From: Prosthecobacter algae
Lineage (GTDB): Bacteria; Verrucomicrobiota; Verrucomicrobiia; Verrucomicrobiales; Verrucomicrobiaceae
Direction: 5' to 3'
DNA: 64,000 nt
Assembly: GCF_039542385.1 (NCBI RefSeq)
Contig: NZ_BAABIA010000007.1
Span: forward strand, 1 to 64,000
Shown here piece by piece: positions 30,155-39,383 of the stretch (within the stretch, counting starts at the first letter, position 1; each line of letters begins with the position of its first letter). The notes under the pieces were generated by a model. The model had not been told where the DNA came from, made no database searches, and worked only from the letters and a program-made list of their open reading frames with translations. The position numbers were made by a program, and so were the translations under genes.

Positions 30155-32140
30155 CTACTTGGCCGCCTTCACCTGCCAGAACTCATCAAAGAAATCTGCC
30201 GCCACCACCTTCCCCGCGCTCTCCGCATTCGGGGCCTGGGTGATGTCCAAAATGGCCCAGTCCGGCAGCTTCGGGTTCTGCAGCGAGTTCGTCCGGTCAT
30301 GCGCTTCCCGGAAGGTCAGGCCCGAATTCAGGATCACACTGCCCCGAGGTTCCAGGGGATTCGGGCGGATCATCACCGGCACATGCGTGCGACCATCCAC
30401 GGAGTGGGAGCCCAGCACCAGTTGATCCGGGGTCCAGGAAAAGGGCAGCTTCTTCGTGCTGCCAGCCTGCAGCACTTTCGCCACCAGGGGATTGGAGACC
30501 GCATCGCCCCACAGCACCAGTGTGTAACGCAGCATGTCATCAGGAGTCACCGCCGCCGCCTTCTTCACCCGCACATCGCCGCGCATCAGGCTGCGCCAGC
30601 GAGTGAGGAAGTGGCTGGACTCCGCATTCACCCACGTCGTGATTTCCGGCGAGGCAGAGTCGCCCTCAGGCAGCACCACCAGGAAAGGCCGCTTCAGCGG
30701 TTCCTCGATGGGCCCGCTCTGGCCCGCTTGCTTCAGCCACACCGTGCTTTCTTTGCTCTCCTTGTTGGATTGCGTTCTCCATTCCCCCTGGGCATTCCGG
30801 AGAAAGGTCCGTCCACCCTTCAGCTTTTGCCCGTCGATTTCATAGCCCGCGACCTTCGCATCCGGGCTGAGTGAAAAAGACGCCACATTCTTGGTGGTCG
30901 CGCGCAGGGTCCCATCGTCGCCTATTTCTGCATCGACGCGCGTATCCTCCCACGGCTTCTCCTGCGCCAGGATTTCCACCCAAAACATCTTGTTATACCC
31001 CAGTGTTTTCGTCTGGAAAGTGACCTTCTTCGGCATCGGGTCCCTGCCCTTCGCCACCGCCGCCTCGATCTTTGCCTGCACTTCCTTGATCACCTCCGGG
31101 TGATACTTGTGGCCCATGCCCGGGCCGATCAGGTGCGGGATCGTCAGCCCCTCGTTTTTCAGGATGCCCTCCATGTAGGCCGCTGCATCGCGCTGGGTGT
31201 CGTTCTCACCGCTGTACACCACCAGGGGCACATTGCAAAAATTGCGCGCGTAGTCCGGCACATCGTACACGCCCCACAGCTTCTGCTCATACCAGGCCGG
31301 GTACTTGTCCGGCGTCAATTTCTGGTAGCGCTTCACATCCGCAAAGCCCGCCCCCGGATGCACGCAGGCCCACTGGTCCGCAAAGTGCGCCCCCATGTGC
31401 CAGGCCCCCGCCCCGCCCATGCTAAAGCCCGTCAGCGCGATGCGGTTCGCATCCACGTTAAAGCGGGCCTTCGCATCATCCCGCGCCTCAAACACATCCG
31501 TCTCCCCCGCACTCTTCCAGCCATTGCAGTAACGGCCAAAAGGATGGATCACAATCGTGCCCTTCGGCTGAAACTGGCCCGGTTTCTTCGCATTCAGGCG
31601 GCTATAAACAAAGTGCAGATCCGTGGCCGTATCCCCGCGACCATGCAGCCAGATCCACATCGGCACCGCCTTCTTGCCCGGGCCATATTCCAGCCCCTCC
31701 GGCACCTCCACCCCATAGGGCTGCGCACTGCCATCGATGGCCGAGTAAAAGCCCAGCACCTTCTGCCCGCTGCCGTCCATCCACGGTGTCTTGCCCGCCT
31801 TCAGCGCGGCGATGCGCGTCTTCGCCTCCGTCAGCAACGCCGTCGCCTTTTTGATGCCGTCCTCGGCCTTCTTGTCATACCACTCATCAAAATCCAGCGC
31901 ATAGCTCACCGCCTTTAGAAAGATGTCCGCATCCGCCGCGCGCTCATGCTTTTTCACCGCCTGGAAGGCCTGCGTCACCTCGGCCAGCTCCTTTTCGATC
32001 CCTGCCTCCTGCTCGGCGGAAAGCGCCGCCACCGGTTTTGGCGGCAGGCTGCCCCGGAACGAGGCCGTGGCCCCATCCGGGCGGAGTTGAGCGGAAGCCA
32101 GGGTGGCCAAGGAAAAAACAAGTAGCAGCGGACGATGCAT
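30155..32140 (-). CDS. Secreted alpha/beta-hydrolase (prolyl-oligopeptidase/esterase type)
   Basis: This is a 661-residue protein from the ATG at 32140, which gives a signal peptide (MHRPLLLVFSLATLASA). A helical N-terminal region of about 110 residues precedes an alpha/beta-hydrolase domain with oxyanion segment WIWLHGRGD, nucleophile elbow GFSMGGAGAWHMG, an acid in VVYSGENDTQ and the histidine in GPGMGHKYHPE. A C-terminal beta-rich region of about 250 residues carries no motif I recognise. It is an exported serine hydrolase, perhaps an esterase or peptidase acting on polysaccharide or peptide substrates. It is monocistronic on the minus strand. Confidence 0.85.
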   Translation of the reverse strand: MHRPLLLVFSLATLASAQLRPDGATASFRGSLPPKPVAALSAEQEAGIEKELAEVTQAFQAVKKHERAADADIFLKAVSYALDFDEWYDKKAEDGIKKATALLTEAKTRIAALKAGKTPWMDGSGQKVLGFYSAIDGSAQPYGVEVPEGLEYGPGKKAVPMWIWLHGRGDTATDLHFVYSRLNAKKPGQFQPKGTIVIHPFGRYCNGWKSAGETDVFEARDDAKARFNVDANRIALTGFSMGGAGAWHMGAHFADQWACVHPGAGFADVKRYQKLTPDKYPAWYEQKLWGVYDVPDYARNFCNVPLVVYSGENDTQRDAAAYMEGILKNEGLTIPHLIGPGMGHKYHPEVIKEVQAKIEAAVAKGRDPMPKKVTFQTKTLGYNKMFWVEILAQEKPWEDTRVDAEIGDDGTLRATTKNVASFSLSPDAKVAGYEIDGQKLKGGRTFLRNAQGEWRTQSNKESKESTVWLKQAGQSGPIEEPLKRPFLVVLPEGDSASPEITTWVNAESSHFLTRWRSLMRGDVRVKKAAAVTPDDMLRYTLVLWGDAVSNPLVAKVLQAGSTKKLPFSWTPDQLVLGSHSVDGRTHVPVMIRPNPLEPRGSVILNSGLTFREAHDRTNSLQNPKLPDWAILDITQAPNAESAGKVVAADFFDEFWQVKAAK

Positions 32141-32251
32141 GGACCTTGCATAACGAATCCCCACGCCCCCGACAATCACGAAAAAATAGAGACTCCTTCC
32201 CACCGGCACTTGCCTACTGAAAATCTGCCACAAGCGCTATCATTCACCCCC

Positions 32252-32536
32252 TCACGGCTTCCGCCGCACCTGTCGGCTTCCCGGCGCGCCCTTGTGCCAG
32301 TACGTCAGCCCTTCCTCAAAGCACGTCCCCGCCAGGTCCTCCACCTTGCTGGCAAAGTACGCCTTCGCATCCTCCACCCCCTGATTGTAGGCAAAGGGGC
32401 CGATCTCCTTCAGGATGTACTCCAGCAGATGCCCCGCCTGGATGTCCCCCAGCTCACAGTCCAGCTCCTGCGAGGCATAACGCTGCAGCGACGCGACAAC
32501 CTCGCGCTTCTTGTCTTTGAAAAAGTCTGTGTCCAT
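32252..32536 (-). CDS. DUF2164 family protein
   Basis: This 94-residue protein from the ATG at 32536 (MDTDFFKDKKREVVASLQRYA) closely follows the DUF2164 pattern: SLQRYASQELDCELGDIQAG, LLEYILKEIGPFAYNQGVED and the C-terminal DLAGTCFEEGLTYWHK. The family is small, cytosolic and of unknown function. It lies 95 bases downstream of dabA on the same strand and could be co-transcribed with it. No functional connection to carbon uptake is known to me. Confidence 0.88.
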   Translation of the reverse strand: MDTDFFKDKKREVVASLQRYASQELDCELGDIQAGHLLEYILKEIGPFAYNQGVEDAKAYFASKVEDLAGTCFEEGLTYWHKGAPGSRQVRRKP

Positions 32537-32631
32537 GGTCACTGCGTCCTTTCCACTCGCGGCTGGGGGTGGCAAGCCGAATGAAAACGAATGCGTCCCT
32601 CGCCCTTTCCATTCAGCCTGCACAGCCGACT

Positions 32632-35133
32632 TCAGACCCTTTCCCAGTCACCATTCTGGTCCCGGCGGGAAATCATTCTTCCCTCGTCTTCCAGGGCATA
32701 GAGATGAAGCCAGCCGTGGTCGACGAGCTGCCGCACATTCTCGTGTTTGGCTAGGACATGCTCAATGTTAGCGCGGGGTGCTTCAATGAAGACGCTGAGA
32801 CGCAGCGGCTCATGCATCCAGGCTTCCCCATTGTGCAGGCTTTGCAGGGGCAGCCCCGATTGCAAATCACCCCCATTCCCTTGCTGAACCCCAAAGGTGC
32901 CCACCACATTGTGGGTCACCTTACTGCCGCTCCCCCAGAGACGATGGTTCACCGTGCTGGCGTAGTATTGGAGGTTAATCCAGCTCGTGACGATCATGGG
33001 CGCTGTCATGATGAGTTCGAGCGTGCTACCTGTGCTGTCGCTTTTGGGGTCATAATTGTGCAGGAAGACCCGGCCTTGGAGATTCAGCGCCTGTGTGCGG
33101 GCACGCGGAGCCACGATGAAGGCCGCATTGTTTACCAGGCCCCATTCAGGCCGCACCTGAGACCAGTCGCGGCTGCGGTCGATGATGAGGTTTTCAACAT
33201 GAATGCCCTCCTTCTCATGGATGCCTAGACTAGGGGCGCGTTCACCGCGGCAGTGCCGTGCCGCATCCGCCAACCAAAGCCGGAGTTGCTGCACATCCAC
33301 CTCATGGGAGGGCGGAACCTTCTCCGTGTCATACAGCCTAACTTCATCCGTGGTCGTATCGTGGAGAGCCGCGACGAAGTAAGTGTCGCAAGGAATGAAA
33401 AGGCCTTCTTTTTCCAAAGCCCTGCGAATGGGAGCTTGGTTCAGGATAATCGTCGCAACGCGTGCATTCACATCCCCTGCATGACCTCCGCACGCACCGC
33501 AATCCAGCCCCGCTGCATACGGATTGTTGGTCGTATTGCTGCCATGACCACAAAGCACCACCAACCTGGCAAAGTTCTCCGTCAGCCCCATGTTTTTCAG
33601 TGCGGCCTTTGCGAGCTGCACCTGATCATCCCAGGGGATCCCCCCCGCCTTGAAGGAAGCATCCCGAGGATGGTCCGGCAGACTTTTGGGCGAATGTAGG
33701 GCCAACTCCGTGCAGCAGCTCCCTTTCGTCTTGTCCTGCCGGGGGCCCCATTGAAAACTGTCCCTCAGCAAGTGCCACGCATAGCTGACTCCCGCAGCCT
33801 CCACAAAGCTGAAACTGCTCACCGCAGACGTTCTAAACGCATTCCACGAATGTGAGGTCCGTCTGGCCATCTGTTGCTTGAGGCGAACCAGGCGATCCTC
33901 CTCAGGCGTCGCGCACACTGACTGCTCCCTCACGCGATATTTTGGCGCGATCAGCACTGGCAGCCGGGATTCCCCATGCCGATGCCCCAGGGGCACGTGC
34001 TCGATAGGCATCCCAAAGAAACCCGCAAAACCCAAGGTCTCCACTTCGGCAGAGACGGATTCCAATGACCTGCGCATGACCTCAGAGCGCACATCAATGC
34101 AGAAGACCGCCTGGACGGCGGGGCGGACCTTTCCTGGCGGCATCCCGTCCTGGGCTGCCTTTTTTAGTTGGCCACAAAGCTGCCGTTGAAAGCCGATCTC
34201 CAGGGCCGAATGCCACAGCAGTTGCTTCTGGGTCATCCACCCCGCCCCAGGCTTCACCCCAGTCAGGGCATGAAACCATTTTTCATGGATGTCACGGGAT
34301 TTGAATTGCTTCAGCAAGGCCACCTCAAAGACCAGCCGGATGGCCAGCAGGTCTAACAAAGCATTCTCACACATCACCTGCTTGCCTGATTGATACTGCA
34401 AGTAACTACTCCACCCAGGCAGCGTCATCAGCAGCCGATGCAGATAGTCCTCCACTTTATCAGCATGGATCGCCAGAGTATCGAGCATCACAGGGATGGC
34501 CTCACAGGCCTTGTCCGGCAGCTCGCCGAGGACTTGATGAATCTCACCAAAGCCGATCAACTTCGGCGTGGCATCAATTGTGTAGGCCTTTTTCCAAGCC
34601 GTGTAGAGAGGTTGGTTCTTCCAGGGCATGCGCCAGGCCGCCTGGCCTTCGTCACAATAGGAAGCACACCACTTGGATACTTCCTCCGTGACGAGGTCAC
34701 TCCAGTTTTTCTTCACGCATGCCGTGGCGATATCAGCCAAAGTTGGGATGCCAACCTCCGGATCCATCTCCGGTTCCTTCAACCAGGCGAGAAGTTGTGC
34801 CGTCGTCAGCTCCGAATCCGAACGCGCCACAGCCTCCTCCACATCACGTGAGGAGATTCTCCCACTGGCAAATTGCTCGCGGAAGTATTCCACACTCATC
34901 AGCATGCCACCCTTGGTCACCCGATGCATCAGCTCACACACTTCGACAAAGGGCCGATCCGTGAGGCCGACAAACGGGTTCACCGCCACGAAGCTTTGCA
35001 GCGGCCACAAAGGTGGAATGCGCTTGCAGGCCCTGCGCGCCTGGTTGAGCCAGACCAACTTGCCGGCGGTGGTTAGGCTGGATGAACAGAGAGTTTTAGA
35101 AGAGGTCGTCATAGGATTGAGCGTGGTGTTCAT
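32632..35133 (-). CDS. dabA: Inorganic carbon transporter subunit DabA (DUF2309)
   Basis: This 833-residue protein belongs to the DUF2309/UPF0753 family. The predicted zinc site of a beta-carbonic-anhydrase-like core is visible: Cys and Asp in AVFCIDVRSEVMRRSLE, and His and Cys in LVVLCGHGSNTTNNPYAAGL plus DCGACGGH. In the characterised DAB system DabA partners the membrane protein DabB and couples CO2 hydration to the ion gradient, trapping bicarbonate in the cell. It begins nine bases after dabB on the same strand. No rubisco or carboxysome gene is visible, so a role in supplying bicarbonate for biosynthesis at low CO2 is more likely. Confidence 0.93.
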   Translation of the reverse strand: MNTTLNPMTTSSKTLCSSSLTTAGKLVWLNQARRACKRIPPLWPLQSFVAVNPFVGLTDRPFVEVCELMHRVTKGGMLMSVEYFREQFASGRISSRDVEEAVARSDSELTTAQLLAWLKEPEMDPEVGIPTLADIATACVKKNWSDLVTEEVSKWCASYCDEGQAAWRMPWKNQPLYTAWKKAYTIDATPKLIGFGEIHQVLGELPDKACEAIPVMLDTLAIHADKVEDYLHRLLMTLPGWSSYLQYQSGKQVMCENALLDLLAIRLVFEVALLKQFKSRDIHEKWFHALTGVKPGAGWMTQKQLLWHSALEIGFQRQLCGQLKKAAQDGMPPGKVRPAVQAVFCIDVRSEVMRRSLESVSAEVETLGFAGFFGMPIEHVPLGHRHGESRLPVLIAPKYRVREQSVCATPEEDRLVRLKQQMARRTSHSWNAFRTSAVSSFSFVEAAGVSYAWHLLRDSFQWGPRQDKTKGSCCTELALHSPKSLPDHPRDASFKAGGIPWDDQVQLAKAALKNMGLTENFARLVVLCGHGSNTTNNPYAAGLDCGACGGHAGDVNARVATIILNQAPIRRALEKEGLFIPCDTYFVAALHDTTTDEVRLYDTEKVPPSHEVDVQQLRLWLADAARHCRGERAPSLGIHEKEGIHVENLIIDRSRDWSQVRPEWGLVNNAAFIVAPRARTQALNLQGRVFLHNYDPKSDSTGSTLELIMTAPMIVTSWINLQYYASTVNHRLWGSGSKVTHNVVGTFGVQQGNGGDLQSGLPLQSLHNGEAWMHEPLRLSVFIEAPRANIEHVLAKHENVRQLVDHGWLHLYALEDEGRMISRRDQNGDWERV

Positions 35134-35142
35134 GAAGAGGAG

Positions 35143-36705
35143 TTAGGCGATGATTTTTTGAATGAGCCGATTGAAAAGTGCCCCCAGGTAAAATCCGTTG
35201 CTGGCATGCACATAGAGACGCGCCATGGCCGGGTGCGTGCCCCAGGCGGGCAGTTGTGTCTGGAGGAGGAGCACCGCCAGGAAGAACAGGGCCATGAGGA
35301 CCATCATCCCATATTCCAGAGCCCCACGCGGCGGCATATAGGCGGGCACAGTCGTATGGAGCCACTTCTCAAACACTCCGTGGATGGCGAAGCAAGCCAC
35401 CATGGCCGCCATCGCCAGGGACAATCCCCGGACCACCAGCACCCGCCTCAGGCTGCTGCTCCAGAGAGTCCACAGCAGATGGGCCAAGGCCATGATAAAG
35501 ACAACCACCAGCAGCAACCGCCCAGGGTCCGTCTCCACCTTCAGCCCCGGTGAAATGGCCACCCCTGCCCCGATGACGCCAGCCGCAGCCAGCGAACCGA
35601 GAATGACCCAGGGATGTGCAGCAGGCCTGCCCACCGGAGTCCAGGCGGACTTGACCATGCCAACCACACTTCCACTGCTGAGAAACGCATGGGCTTTATA
35701 AAGCGAGTGCGCCACCAGATGCATGATCGCCAGGACAAAGGCCCCCAGTCCACACTGCAACATCATGAAGCCCATTTGCGCCACGGTTGACCATGCGAGC
35801 GACTTTTTAATGCTCGTCTGTGTCATCATGACCACCGAGCCCAGCAGAGCCGTCACGGCACCCGTGAAAGCGAGCAGATTCAGCGCCGCAGGTGACTGGA
35901 TGATCAGCGGGCTTAACCGCACGATGAGAAAACCTCCCGCATTGATGATGCCCGCATGCATCAGTGCAGAGACGGGTGTCGGTGTCTCCAGCGTGTCTGG
36001 CAACCAGGAGTGAAAGGGAAACTGGGCAGACTTCAGCATAGCCGCAGCCACAAACAACCCGGCGACGGCACCCGGGTGTGGCCCCACAGGATTGGCAAAT
36101 AGTTCATGAAACTCCCAGGTGCCATACCCCTGCCAGACAAGCACCAGCGCACCCAGCATGCATAGATCCGCCAGCCGACTGAGATAAAACTTCTTCCGTG
36201 CAGTCAGCAAAGCCCCTGGCCTCTCATCGTAGAATACAAGTAACTGATGCAAGCACAGGCTCGTCCCGATCCATGCCAAAGTGAACATGAGAAGGTTGCT
36301 CGACACTGCCAACATCAGCACACAGCTCAGAGTTAGAACAAGCCAGCGTGAAAACCTCGCCTGCCCGGGATCTCCATCCAGATAATGGATGGAGAAGCGC
36401 GTCACCACCATCCCCAGAAAACTGACGAGTGCCAACAGGGTGACTGAAAGGGGATCCATCAGCAGCGCCAGCTTCGCAGGGCCGTAGGCTGCGATTTCAA
36501 TCCGCATCGGACCTGCCAGCAGCACCATGCCCACGAATACCACAGCCCCTGCAAAATAAATCCTTGCCAGCAACGCCGCCCCTTCCGCAGCCTGTCGTCC
36601 CTCCCGCATCAGAACAAGGAACGCTGCCATGATAAAAAGTAAAATCAGCGCAAACCATTCAGGACATTGGACCAAGTGAGGAAACGATAGGGCAAGGTGC
36701 TGCAT
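35143..36705 (-). CDS. dabB: Inorganic carbon transporter membrane subunit DabB (NuoL-like)
   Basis: This 520-residue polytopic membrane protein is of the proton-conducting NuoL/MrpA family, with at least 13 hydrophobic segments. Family motifs include HSWLPDTLETPTPVSALMHAG, GAVTALLGSVVMMTQTSIKK followed by SLAWSTVAQMGFMM, and LVAHSLYKAHAFLSSGS. The Glu and Lys residues expected to conduct protons are in place. It is the ion-translocating partner of DabA, and the two genes are separated by nine bases. Without dabA next to it, it would be called a Nuo/Mrp subunit. The terminal TAA lies inside a GCCTAAC word. Confidence 0.92.
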   Translation of the reverse strand: MQHLALSFPHLVQCPEWFALILLFIMAAFLVLMREGRQAAEGAALLARIYFAGAVVFVGMVLLAGPMRIEIAAYGPAKLALLMDPLSVTLLALVSFLGMVVTRFSIHYLDGDPGQARFSRWLVLTLSCVLMLAVSSNLLMFTLAWIGTSLCLHQLLVFYDERPGALLTARKKFYLSRLADLCMLGALVLVWQGYGTWEFHELFANPVGPHPGAVAGLFVAAAMLKSAQFPFHSWLPDTLETPTPVSALMHAGIINAGGFLIVRLSPLIIQSPAALNLLAFTGAVTALLGSVVMMTQTSIKKSLAWSTVAQMGFMMLQCGLGAFVLAIMHLVAHSLYKAHAFLSSGSVVGMVKSAWTPVGRPAAHPWVILGSLAAAGVIGAGVAISPGLKVETDPGRLLLVVVFIMALAHLLWTLWSSSLRRVLVVRGLSLAMAAMVACFAIHGVFEKWLHTTVPAYMPPRGALEYGMMVLMALFFLAVLLLQTQLPAWGTHPAMARLYVHASNGFYLGALFNRLIQKIIA

Positions 36706-36810
36706 AAGATAAGGTGAGGTGAAGTGACGGCCAAGCTCTCTCGCAAAATCTCACTTCGCTCCAATTCATGTTTTTGCATTTATCGTTCGTTTTGCTAAAA
36801 GTATGAATTC
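36706..36810. promoter_or_regulatory. Divergent dabBA / LysR promoter and likely operator
   Basis: This AT-rich divergent region contains the inverted words AATTCATG (about 36761) and TATGAATT (about 36802) either side of TTTTTGCATTTATCG and TTCGTTTTGC. LysR-type regulators bind such interrupted dyads between themselves and the divergent target. No boxes are certain. Confidence 0.45.
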
Positions 36811-37689
36811 ATGTCTTTCTTAAACTACCACCACCTTCGTTACTTCCGCGCCATTGCCACCGAGGGCAGCCTGACGAAGGCGGCCCAGCATTTGAAAATC
36901 TCTCAGTCCGCACTCAGCGTGCAGTTGCGCAGCCTGGAGGAAAATCTCGGCCAGCCCCTCTTTGAGCGTAAACACAAAGCCCTAGTGCTGACGGAGTCTG
37001 GCCGCATCGCCCTGGAGTATGCAGACTCCATCTTCCGCAGCGGCGAGGAGCTCGCCGACCTCCTTCAAAACCGCGCCAGCCGCAGCCGCAGCTTCCTGCG
37101 AGTGGGCGCCGTGGCCAATCTCTCGCGCAATTTCCAGCTCACCTTTCTTCGCCCTTTGATCGGGCGCGAGGAAGTGGAATTGATCATCCATTCCGGCACG
37201 TTGCGGGAACTCTTGGTGCAGCTCCAGAATCACACCTTAGACGTCGTCCTTTCCAACACGCCCGTGCGTCGCGACGCAGAAACCGGTTGGCACAGCCATC
37301 TCCTGGATCAGCAGTCGGTCAGCCTCGTCGGCCACAAAACCCGGAGGATGAAACCCTTTCGTTTTCCCGACGATTTAAAAACAACCCCCATCGTGCTCCC
37401 CAGCCTCGAAAGCAGCATCCGCACAGCCTTTGATGTGCTGATGGATCAAACAGGGATTCGCCCCATCATCGCTGCGGAAGTGGATGATATGGCTATGCTG
37501 CGACTGATGGCCCGTGAAACCCAAGGCGTCACCCTAGTGCCCCCTGTCGTGGTCAAAGACGAGCTGGAAAACGGCACCTTGGTGGAAAGGCACCACTTTC
37601 CCCAAATCAAAGAAACCTTCTACGCCATCACCCCCAGCAGGCGATTTCCAAACATGATCCTGCGGGAGCTGCTGACCAAGAAAAAGTAA
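36811..37689 (+). CDS. LysR-family regulator of dabBA
   Basis: This 292-residue protein has an N-terminal winged helix (about 1-65: HLRYFRAIATEGSLTKAAQH, ISQSALSVQLRSLEENLGQP) and a LysR substrate-binding fold (about 90-285). The N-terminus resembles NhaR-type regulators (NYHHLRYF) more than typical CbbR. It is divergent from dabB with 105 bases between the starts, the standard arrangement for a LysR protein controlling its neighbour, so control of inorganic carbon uptake is a strong positional inference. The inducer is unknown; bicarbonate, pH or sodium are possible. Confidence 0.9.
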   Translation: MSFLNYHHLRYFRAIATEGSLTKAAQHLKISQSALSVQLRSLEENLGQPLFERKHKALVLTESGRIALEYADSIFRSGEELADLLQNRASRSRSFLRVGAVANLSRNFQLTFLRPLIGREEVELIIHSGTLRELLVQLQNHTLDVVLSNTPVRRDAETGWHSHLLDQQSVSLVGHKTRRMKPFRFPDDLKTTPIVLPSLESSIRTAFDVLMDQTGIRPIIAAEVDDMAMLRLMARETQGVTLVPPVVVKDELENGTLVERHHFPQIKETFYAITPSRRFPNMILRELLTKKK

Positions 37690-37764
37690 AATCAAAGTAG
37701 GCTCCTGCACAGCCTAACGCAGCAGCGACGCGACAACCACACGCACAAGAAAGCCACCCCACCT

Positions 37765-38205
37765 TCACCCAAGCCGCTGGCGCACCTGCGGCTTTCTCGG
37801 CTCTGCCAGCAACTCCTGGTTTTTAGCCAGCGCCGTGATGATCAAAACCGCGCCCACCACGGTGCCCACCGGAAAAGCCAGCGCATACACCACCCCCAGT
37901 CCCAGCAGCATCCAAAACAGCCACTGCGCGCGGTAGCCCGATGAATAAACCGCCACCAGCATCAGCACAGCACCCACCAGAGACATCACCACCCCCACCA
38001 TGATATAGATCAGCACCTCACCGATCGCCGCACTCAATTTCGCCGGATCCGCCACCTCCGCAGCCCCCACGAGCCTGAAGGCCCTCACCATGCCACCGAC
38101 CGTCATCACCATCCCGATGACCAGCCCCACCTGCAGCCATGCCCCCACCCGCGCCAGATCACGGCCTTTGCTCACAGGGGGAATCATTTCGGGATCGGTT
38201 TCCAT
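37765..38205 (-). CDS. Small membrane protein, function unknown
   Basis: This 146-residue protein has four predicted membrane helices (about 24-46, 66-88, 93-108 and 112-132). The pattern VGAWLQVGLVIGMVMTVGGM, then LSAAIGEVLIYIMVGVVMSL and GLGVVYALAFPVGTVVG resembles MotA/TolQ-neighbour or DUF-type inner-membrane proteins, but I do not recognise a specific family. A soluble N-terminal segment ends near PVSKGRDLARVG. It stands alone between the LysR gene and the interrupted gene. Confidence 0.7.
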   Translation of the reverse strand: METDPEMIPPVSKGRDLARVGAWLQVGLVIGMVMTVGGMVRAFRLVGAAEVADPAKLSAAIGEVLIYIMVGVVMSLVGAVLMLVAVYSSGYRAQWLFWMLLGLGVVYALAFPVGTVVGAVLIITALAKNQELLAEPRKPQVRQRLG

Positions 38206-38467
38206 AGGAATCAGGAATTACCCAATCTTCTAAAACTTAAAAAAGAGAATGAGAAGTATCTTTTTCTTCCAGCACCACCGACCGAGGGGGGCGCAGAGAT
38301 TCGCTTCGCGGCTTCGCACCTCTCCGCAAGCCGAAAAATGATGCGGCGCAGCCGCCACTCTATTCCATGAAGGTGACGAACTCACACCTCAGCTTCGCTT
38401 CAAGACGCTTTGTACTCGATCCGTACAAACCATCCCACAACCACGCCTCACCTTTGGTTAGACCGAT
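38206..38467. other. Short intergenic stretch, nothing coding seen
   Basis: It contains GC-rich inverted words (GGGGCGCAGAGATTCGC, then GCGGCTTCGCACCTCTCCGC) that may form a hairpin, and one copy of TTGGTTAGAC at 38454-38463. No gene is supported. Confidence 0.4.
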
Positions 38468-38890
38468 CTAGCCCCACCCCTGCCGCCGCAGCCGCTCCAT
38501 CACCGCCTGAAACCTCTCCGCCTGCCGTGACGACAACACCGCCCGTTTGAGACGCGGCACCAGTTTCTGATGCATATATTGCGAACGAAAGAAATACGGT
38601 CTCACCTCCACAAAAGCCAGAGCCTCCTCGATGGACCTCTCCTCCCCCGCCTCCAATCGCTTCAATCCCGATTCAAAGCCGCCCGGAAAAGCCAGCGCCT
38701 CATACTCCCGCCTAAATTCCGCACAGGCACAGCTCCACGCCTCCCAGGCCTCACGCCCCTCGCCCCTTCATGCAAAGGTCTCATGAATGCGTTCGTGCAT
38801 CTGATTGATGCCCCGCGCATTCTCCTGGATCACACATCGAAGATGAAGGGTGTCTTTCATGCTCGCTCGCCAGTCATGCGCCTCTCCCAT
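38468..38890 (-). pseudogene. Small hypothetical gene interrupted by one in-frame TGA
   Basis: From the ATG at 38890 the frame reads MGEAHDWRASMKDTLHLRCV and on to HERIHETFA, then meets TGA at 38768-38770. It then stays open in the same frame for about 100 codons (REAWEAWSCACAEFRREYEA ... ALAFVEVRPYFFRSQYMHQK) to a TAG at 38468. Both parts have coding character and similar composition. A single CGA-to-TGA change would explain the interruption. The full product would be about 140 residues, soluble, Arg/Glu-rich, with no family recognised. It starts nine bases after the zinc-ribbon gene, so they formed an operon. A sequencing error is possible. Confidence 0.6.
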
Positions 38891-38899
38891 GGTCGCCCG

Positions 38900-39301
38900 C
38901 TAAGTTATCCAAAAGCTTCCAGAATTTTCAATCACTTCCCCGCATGCTGGGCAAGGAGCGCCAAGTTCAGGCCAGTCATGACGAAGCGAGTTCGCTGCTT
39001 TGCAGTGCAGGCAACTGAGCTCATGCGTTTCCAGTCCTTTCGTCGGCACTCGCCCTCGCCATTTGTGATAGTTAGGCCCACAAGCTGGCGAATCTCCCGC
39101 CTGAGCCACAAGAGGGCCTGCCTGCACACTCAGCATCTCTGGCATCGCATCAGTGATTGGATGCTCCATCCGGTGAACCGTCCCGCAATCGTTACACACA
39201 AGCATCGTCTCTGCACCATACCCGGAACTCATGTCATGATAATGAAACCACCCAACCGTGAAGTTGAGTCGGCATTTTTTACATTCGTAATCAGATGGCA
39301 T
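38900..39301 (-). CDS. Zinc-ribbon hypothetical protein
   Basis: This is a 133-residue protein from the ATG at 39301 (MPSDYECKKCRLNFTVGWFHY). It has four CxxC knuckles (CKKC, CNDC, CLHC, CPAC), enough for two zinc ribbons, with histidines between. The pairing of N-terminal CKKC with CNDC and C-terminal CLHC with CPAC suggests two separate metal sites. No signal peptide or membrane segment is present. I do not recognise a family. The next gene downstream is the interrupted one. Possible roles are nucleic-acid binding or a structural scaffold; neither is shown by the sequence. Confidence 0.7.
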   Translation of the reverse strand: MPSDYECKKCRLNFTVGWFHYHDMSSGYGAETMLVCNDCGTVHRMEHPITDAMPEMLSVQAGPLVAQAGDSPACGPNYHKWRGRVPTKGLETHELSCLHCKAANSLRHDWPELGAPCPACGEVIENSGSFWIT

Positions 39302-39383
39302 CGCGTGGCCCAAAGCTGACACGAATTCGCCAAGCTTCAAGCCCACCCCTCCTCATCATTTCAGCTTTCCACTTTCCGTCTTT

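Noticed and set aside
38768..38770. In-frame TGA as selenocysteine codon
   Set aside because: No conserved selenoprotein context and no SECIS-like hairpin could be recognised. A point mutation or sequence error is simpler.
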